In this document: positions 60,391-64,000 of the stretch, piece after piece | How the letters are laid out: every line of letters begins with the position of its first letter | Numbering within the stretch: position 1 is the stretch's first letter | DNA from: an uncultured Lachnospiraceae bacterium | GTDB lineage: Bacteria; Bacillota; Clostridia; Lachnospirales; Lachnospiraceae | Direction: 5' to 3' | NCBI GenBank assembly: GCA_910585005.1 | Contig: CAJUCN010000004.1 | Span: 62,001-126,000 of the forward strand | DNA: 64,000 bases | The notes under the pieces: generated by a model | Seen by the model: the letters and a program-made list of their open reading frames with translations, nothing else | The model's database searches: none | Told to the model about the DNA's origin: nothing | Translations under genes and position numbers: made by a program

Positions 60391-60440
60391 CATAAACAAT
60401 AAAAAACATCGCCTGCTGGCGATGCTTTTTATTGTTTATG
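60391..60440. terminator. Bidirectional terminator between the J-domain gene and rpmB
   Basis: A 23-bp stem with one mismatch (60391-60413 with 60418-60440) and a four-base loop has A-rich left and T-rich right flanks inside the stem. It would end both converging transcripts. Confidence 0.9.
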
Positions 60441-60621
60441 CTCTTTCAACTTTTCCGGATTTTAAGCAGCTTGTACAAACATGCATTCTTTTGGAAGCTC
60501 CGTTTACCTTACATTTAACGTTCTTAATGTTGGATTTCCAGATTCTGTTAGATCTTCTATGAGAATGGCTTACATTATTTCCGAAATGAACGCCTTTACC
60601 ACAAATATCACATTTAGCCAT
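60436..60621 (-). CDS. rpmB: 50S ribosomal protein L28
   Basis: The 61-residue large-subunit protein L28, of the zinc-ribbon type: CDICGKG near the start and CTSCLKSG near the C-terminus form a four-cysteine site. HSHRRSNRIWKSNIKNV is the family core. The ATG at 60621 is preceded by AGGAGG at good spacing. The gene has its own promoter at 60662-60690 and lies divergent from the Asp23 gene, an arrangement common in Firmicutes. Confidence 0.97.
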   Translation of the reverse strand: MAKCDICGKGVHFGNNVSHSHRRSNRIWKSNIKNVKCKVNGASKRMHVCTSCLKSGKVERA

Positions 60622-60661
60622 CGGTGCACCTCCTAACAATCATAATATACGCAACAGTTGT

Positions 60662-60690
60662 ATAATAGCAGAAATTGTTACAGAATGCAA
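60662..60690 (-). promoter_or_regulatory. Promoter of rpmB
   Basis: On the minus strand, TTGCAT (60690-60685) and TATTAT (60667-60662) are spaced by 17 bases, about 40 bases before the start. Confidence 0.75.
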
Positions 60691-60728
60691 GTATAAAATT
60701 TATAGTTTCCTTTTTTTGATTTTACGGT

Positions 60729-60734
60729 TATAAT
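60729..60734 (+). promoter_or_regulatory. Probable -10 box of the Asp23-FakA operon
   Basis: A perfect TATAAT lies 36 bases before the start at 60770. The T-rich sequence 17 bases further upstream gives only a weak -35 (TTTCCT). Confidence 0.45.
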
Positions 60735-60769
60735 ATAATATATATGTTCAAAATATAAGGAGGCAGCCT

Positions 60770-61144
60770 ATGAAAAATTCTTCCATGAAGGAAACATCCA
60801 TGAATACTCATATGGGGAATGTTACAATTGATAACGAGGTCATTGCCCAATACGCAGGCTCTGTAGCAATGGAGTGTTTTGGCGTTGTTGGGATGGCAGG
60901 GATCAATGTAAAGGACGGGCTGGTCAAGCTGCTGAAGATGGACAGTATGACCAGAGGAATCAATGTGATTATCAATAAAAACAAGTTAACACTAAATTTT
61001 CATGTTATATTAGCTTATGGCGTGAGCATTCTTGCTGTTTCGGATAATCTGATCAGCAATGTGAAATACAAGGTAGAGGAATTCACAGGAATTGAAGTAG
61101 CAAAAATAAACATCTTTGTAGAAGGTGTTCGAGTGATTGATTAA
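60770..61144 (+). CDS. Asp23/Gls24 family protein (YloU-like)
   Basis: A 124-residue cytosolic protein of the Asp23 family, with the N-terminal segment VTIDNEVIAQYAGSVAMECFGVVGMAG and conserved GVSILAVSDNLISNVKYKVEE (given here as features around residues 20-47 and 83-103). Asp23-type proteins bind the membrane or cell envelope, and in many Firmicutes sit directly upstream of the DAK2/FakA gene, as here. AAGGAGG precedes the ATG. It is divergent from rpmB. Confidence 0.92.
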   Translation: MKNSSMKETSMNTHMGNVTIDNEVIAQYAGSVAMECFGVVGMAGINVKDGLVKLLKMDSMTRGINVIINKNKLTLNFHVILAYGVSILAVSDNLISNVKYKVEEFTGIEVAKINIFVEGVRVID

Positions 61145-61156
61145 GGAGGACTTGCT

Positions 61157-62824
61157 GTGACTAATACAATCGACGCTAAGATCCTTGCAAAGATGTTCTT
61201 AGCAGGAGCCCAAAATCTGGAATCCAAGAAAGAATGGATCAACGACTTAAATGTTTTCCCTGTTCCTGACGGAGATACAGGAACCAACATGACATTGACG
61301 ATCATGTCTGCCGCGAAAGAAGTAGCTGCCATGGAAAATCCTGATATGATGTCTCTTTGCAAGGCAATATCATCCGGGTCGTTAAGGGGAGCAAGGGGAA
61401 ATTCAGGCGTTATTTTATCCCAGTTGTTTAGAGGATTTACGAAATCGATCAGGGAAAAAAATGAGCTGGATATCCCGGTTTTTGCAGACGCTTTTGAAAA
61501 GGCAGTGGAAACTGCGTATAAGGCAGTTATGAAGCCTAAGGAGGGAACGATTTTAACTGTTGCAAAAGGCGCCAGCATAAAGGCGAGAGAACTTGCGAAT
61601 GAGGGATGCAGCGATCTGTCTGTTTTTTTTGAAAAGGTAATCGCATATGCAGACGAAGTCCTTTTGCAGACACCGGAAATGCTGCCGGTCTTAAAACAGG
61701 CTGGTGTGGTGGATTCTGGCGGACAGGGGCTTATGCAGGTGCTTAAGGGCGCTTATGATGCGTTTCTTGGTAAAGAGGTTCATTTTACCGCACAACCGTC
61801 GGAGCCTAAGATTCCAGGGCAGGCAAAAGGCGCAGGCATGCAGCAGGAAGCGGAGATCAAATTTGGATATTGTACAGAATTTATCATCATGCTGAGCAGA
61901 AATTTTAATATAAAAAATGAAATGGATTTTAAAGATTATCTGGAATCCATTGGGGATTCTATTGTAGTCGTAGCGGACGAGGACGTGGTCAAGGTACATG
62001 TACATACCAATGATCCCGGTCTGGCAATCCAGAAGGCATTAAAGTATGGTGCACTATCGAATCTGAAAATTGATAATATGCGTCTTGAGCATCAAGAGAA
62101 GCTGTTTAGGGAAAATAGCGCCGCACAGGAGAAGGCTCCTGAAAAGGAAGCGCAGATGCCTCACAAGGAAACTGGTTTTATTGCGGTTTCCGTTGGGGAC
62201 GGGATCAATGAAATTTTTAAAGGCCTGGGGGTGGATTATATCATAGAGGGCGGCCAGACTATGAACCCTAGCACGGAAGATATGTTAAATGCCATTGAAA
62301 AAGTAAACGCTGATCATGTGTTTATTCTTCCTAACAATAAAAATATCATCCTGGCGGCAAACCAGGCGCAGGCTATGGTTGAAAACAAAAACATCGTAGT
62401 GATTCCTACAAAGACGGTTCCCCAGGGAATTACGGCAGTGATCAATTATGTGCCTGACCTGTCAGCGGAAGAAAATGCTGAAAATATGACAAATGAGATC
62501 AGCAATGTAAGGACAGGCCAGGTCACCTATGCAGTGAGAGATACCGTGATTGATAATAAGGAAATCAAGCAGGGCGATTATATGGGGATTGGCGATAAAG
62601 GAATCCTTTCTGTGGGGACCAGAATCGAAGACGTCACTTTTGAGATGATTTTTGAGATGATGAGCGAAGGACTGGAACTGATCAGTATTTATTATGGACA
62701 GGATATTTCGGAAGATGTGGCAGTGGAGTTGAAAAACCGGGTAGAAAAGAGTTTTCCTGGTTGTGACGTGGAGCTTCAGTATGGCGGGCAGCCTATTTAC
62801 TACTATATCGTGTCGGCGGAATAG
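61157..62824 (+). CDS. fakA: DAK2-domain fatty acid kinase catalytic subunit, FakA/YloV-like
   Basis: A 555-residue protein that phosphorylates exogenous fatty acids held by a FakB carrier, feeding them into phospholipid synthesis. The N-terminal kinase domain (about 1-200) has FPVPDGDTGTNMTLT, the metal/nucleotide motif, and SLRGARGNSGVILSQ; a linking domain with FGYCTEFIIML follows, and a C-terminal EDD-type domain has PNNKNIILAANQA. The start is the GTG at 61157, with AAGGAGG eight bases upstream. It follows Asp23 by 12 bases. A FakB carrier gene is not in the window. Confidence 0.93.
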   Translation: MTNTIDAKILAKMFLAGAQNLESKKEWINDLNVFPVPDGDTGTNMTLTIMSAAKEVAAMENPDMMSLCKAISSGSLRGARGNSGVILSQLFRGFTKSIREKNELDIPVFADAFEKAVETAYKAVMKPKEGTILTVAKGASIKARELANEGCSDLSVFFEKVIAYADEVLLQTPEMLPVLKQAGVVDSGGQGLMQVLKGAYDAFLGKEVHFTAQPSEPKIPGQAKGAGMQQEAEIKFGYCTEFIIMLSRNFNIKNEMDFKDYLESIGDSIVVVADEDVVKVHVHTNDPGLAIQKALKYGALSNLKIDNMRLEHQEKLFRENSAAQEKAPEKEAQMPHKETGFIAVSVGDGINEIFKGLGVDYIIEGGQTMNPSTEDMLNAIEKVNADHVFILPNNKNIILAANQAQAMVENKNIVVIPTKTVPQGITAVINYVPDLSAEENAENMTNEISNVRTGQVTYAVRDTVIDNKEIKQGDYMGIGDKGILSVGTRIEDVTFEMIFEMMSEGLELISIYYGQDISEDVAVELKNRVEKSFPGCDVELQYGGQPIYYYIVSAE

Positions 62825-62835
62825 GATTACAGTAA

Positions 62836-62877
62836 TTTCATGCAAAAGGGGCGGGAGACCGTCCTTTTTGCATGAAA
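62836..62877 (+). terminator. Hairpin between fakA and recG
   Basis: A 19-bp stem with two G-U pairs (62836-62854 with 62859-62877) and a GAGA loop lies 12 bases after fakA. A T-run is inside the right arm. It may be a partial terminator or an RNA-stabilising hairpin, since the fakA-recG order is conserved. Confidence 0.6.
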
Positions 62878-62925
62878 GGAAATGTAGATAAGGATTCTAC
62901 ATATTATGGTTATGAGGTTTGTTTG

Positions 62926-64000
62926 ATGAAACATTCAGAAGATATCATGACGCTGAAAGGAATTGGCGAAAAAACTGCAAATTTATTTCACAAGATGGGA
63001 ATTTATACGGTGGAGGATCTTCTGGGCTTTTATCCAAGGGATTATCAGAGTTATATGCCGCCTGTAAAGCTTGCTGAGGCAGGAGAAGGAGAGACCGTAA
63101 CGATAGAGCTTTTAATTGATTCTTCTTTTAAGTGGAAAAAAACGAAAACAATGTCTATTGGAACGGGTTCTGCAAGCGATGGGAAGGATCAGGTATCAAT
63201 CCTTTATTTTAATGTTCCATATCTAAAAGGGAAGTTGGTAAAGGGCAGCCGCTATTTATTCCGGGGAAAGATCCGGTGTGAAAAGGGGAAGTATCATATG
63301 GATCAGCCGGCCTTGTTTACTAACGAAGAATACCAGCAGAAGATGGGACAGTTATGGCCTTGTTACTCTCTTACCAAAGGGCTTTCTAATAATCTGGTAA
63401 TAAAAGCGGTTGCCCGTGCCATGGAAGGAATTGCCCTGCCAGAATACCTGCCTTCGTATATCGTAAAGGAATATAGGCTTGTTTCCCGGGCAGAGGCGGT
63501 AGCGCAAATTCATTTTCCTAAAGATTGGGATTGCTTGGTGGAAGCAAGGAAACGGCTTGTAATTGATGAGTTCTTTTTATTCCTTATTTCTATCCGGAAA
63601 ATGAAAGAATATAATAAAGAATTGGATACCGATTATCCAATGATCGAGACGGCGTGGCCGGCCCGGTTCATAGAGCAGCTTCCTTACCGGCTTACCTTGG
63701 CACAGCAGAAGGTGTGGAAAGAAATCAGAGATGATTTGACAAGTGGTAAATGCATGAACCGGCTGGTACAGGGAGATGTAGGGTCTGGCAAGACGATCCT
63801 GGCTTTTCTGGCTCTGCTTCTTACCGTGACAAACGGTTATCAGGGGGCGTTGATGGCGCCTACGGAAATATTAGCAGCGCAACATTTTGAACAGCTTACC
63901 GCTATGACGAAAAAATATGGTTTACCATTTTGTCCGGTTCTTTTGACCGGATCGGCCGGAACTTCTGCACGCAGGGAAATTTACCGGCAGATTGCATGTG
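62926..64000 (+). CDS. recG: ATP-dependent DNA helicase RecG, 3' truncated by the window end
   Basis: The first 358 residues of RecG, the helicase that remodels stalled replication forks. The wedge domain (about 1-230) begins with LKGIGEKTANLFHKMGI and has an OB-fold region around VSILYFNVPYLKGKL, then the helicase core with LTLAQQKVWKEI and Walker A QGDVGSGKTILA. The reading frame is open to base 64000; full RecG is about 680 residues. The ATG at 62926 has GAGGT eight bases upstream, and a six-codon frame (62906-62926) ends on it as TGATG. Confidence 0.97.
   Translation, partial: MKHSEDIMTLKGIGEKTANLFHKMGIYTVEDLLGFYPRDYQSYMPPVKLAEAGEGETVTIELLIDSSFKWKKTKTMSIGTGSASDGKDQVSILYFNVPYLKGKLVKGSRYLFRGKIRCEKGKYHMDQPALFTNEEYQQKMGQLWPCYSLTKGLSNNLVIKAVARAMEGIALPEYLPSYIVKEYRLVSRAEAVAQIHFPKDWDCLVEARKRLVIDEFFLFLISIRKMKEYNKELDTDYPMIETAWPARFIEQLPYRLTLAQQKVWKEIRDDLTSGKCMNRLVQGDVGSGKTILAFLALLLTVTNGYQGALMAPTEILAAQHFEQLTAMTKKYGLPFCPVLLTGSAGTSARREIYRQIAC

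Noticed and set aside
1..64000. CRISPR arrays, insertion sequences or prophage genes
   Set aside because: No regularly spaced direct repeats, transposase or integrase motifs, or phage structural genes were seen anywhere in the window.

Overview
The window is a gene-dense stretch of a Gram-positive, spore-forming Clostridia chromosome, most likely family Lachnospiraceae. The reasons are the moderate-to-low GC content, strong AGGAGG-type ribosome binding sites with frequent GTG starts, a GerW/YtfJ spore protein, and lineage-typical families: a GGGtGRT protein, a CD3324-like protein, an Asp23-DAK2 pair, DUF2961, and the order ruvA-ruvB-zapA-U32-ftsW-PBP. I see no phage, insertion sequence, CRISPR array or rRNA. 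One tRNA gene, tRNA-Thr(CGT), is present. The only coding regions cut by the window edges are a lactonase (left) and recG (right). No gene-free gap reaches 300 bases; the longest are roughly 170-190 bases and hold promoters or terminators.

Layout. 1-1.9 kb: lactonase tail and convergent aroC, separated by a long perfect hairpin. 2.1-10.9 kb: a DD-carboxypeptidase, tgt, yajC, then leuB, a membrane glycosyltransferase, ilvD and ilvB. 10.9-13.2 kb: serC-serA. 13.3-17.1 kb: a small unknown gene divergent from glgB, then an MscS channel and tRNA-Thr. 17.2-18.8 kb: an ABC ATPase-permease pair on the minus strand. 18.9-27.4 kb: argH, asd, a GGDEF/EAL protein, an AAA ATPase coupled to topoisomerase III, and a hexapeptide-repeat protein. 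27.5-29.2 kb: a NifU-like scaffold plus a GGGtGRT protein. 29.4-33.9 kb: two related nucleotidyltransferase-fold proteins with a CD3324-like regulator, three small membrane proteins and a lipoprotein. 34.0-40.8 kb: a MetH-like methyltransferase, a small membrane protein, then a second acetolactate synthase set with two regulatory subunits and ilvC. 40.8-44.9 kb: a DUF2961 hydrolase, a LysR regulator and leuCD. 45.1-49.7 kb: a PrsA/SurA-like foldase and a minus-strand trio containing a ParB-like/BMP fusion. 49.9-58.0 kb: NusG-II protein, Gx transporter, ruvAB, zapA, U32 protease-family protein, FtsW-like and PBP genes. 58.0-64.0 kb: sporulation-associated genes, a J-domain protein, rpmB, Asp23, a FakA-like protein and recG.

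Metabolically, the window holds most of branched-chain amino acid synthesis: two acetolactate synthases, ilvC, ilvD and leuBCD, though not leuA or the aminotransferase. It also holds single steps of serine (serC, serA), arginine (argH), the aspartate family (asd) and aromatic (aroC) synthesis. The best candidates for under-described biology are the scaffold/GGGtGRT pair, the signal-peptide-less ParB-like/BMP fusion, the catalytic/degenerate nucleotidyltransferase pair with its CD3324-like neighbour, and the AAA ATPase/TopB pair. All functional assignments are from recognition of motifs and families in the sequence; no database search was run.
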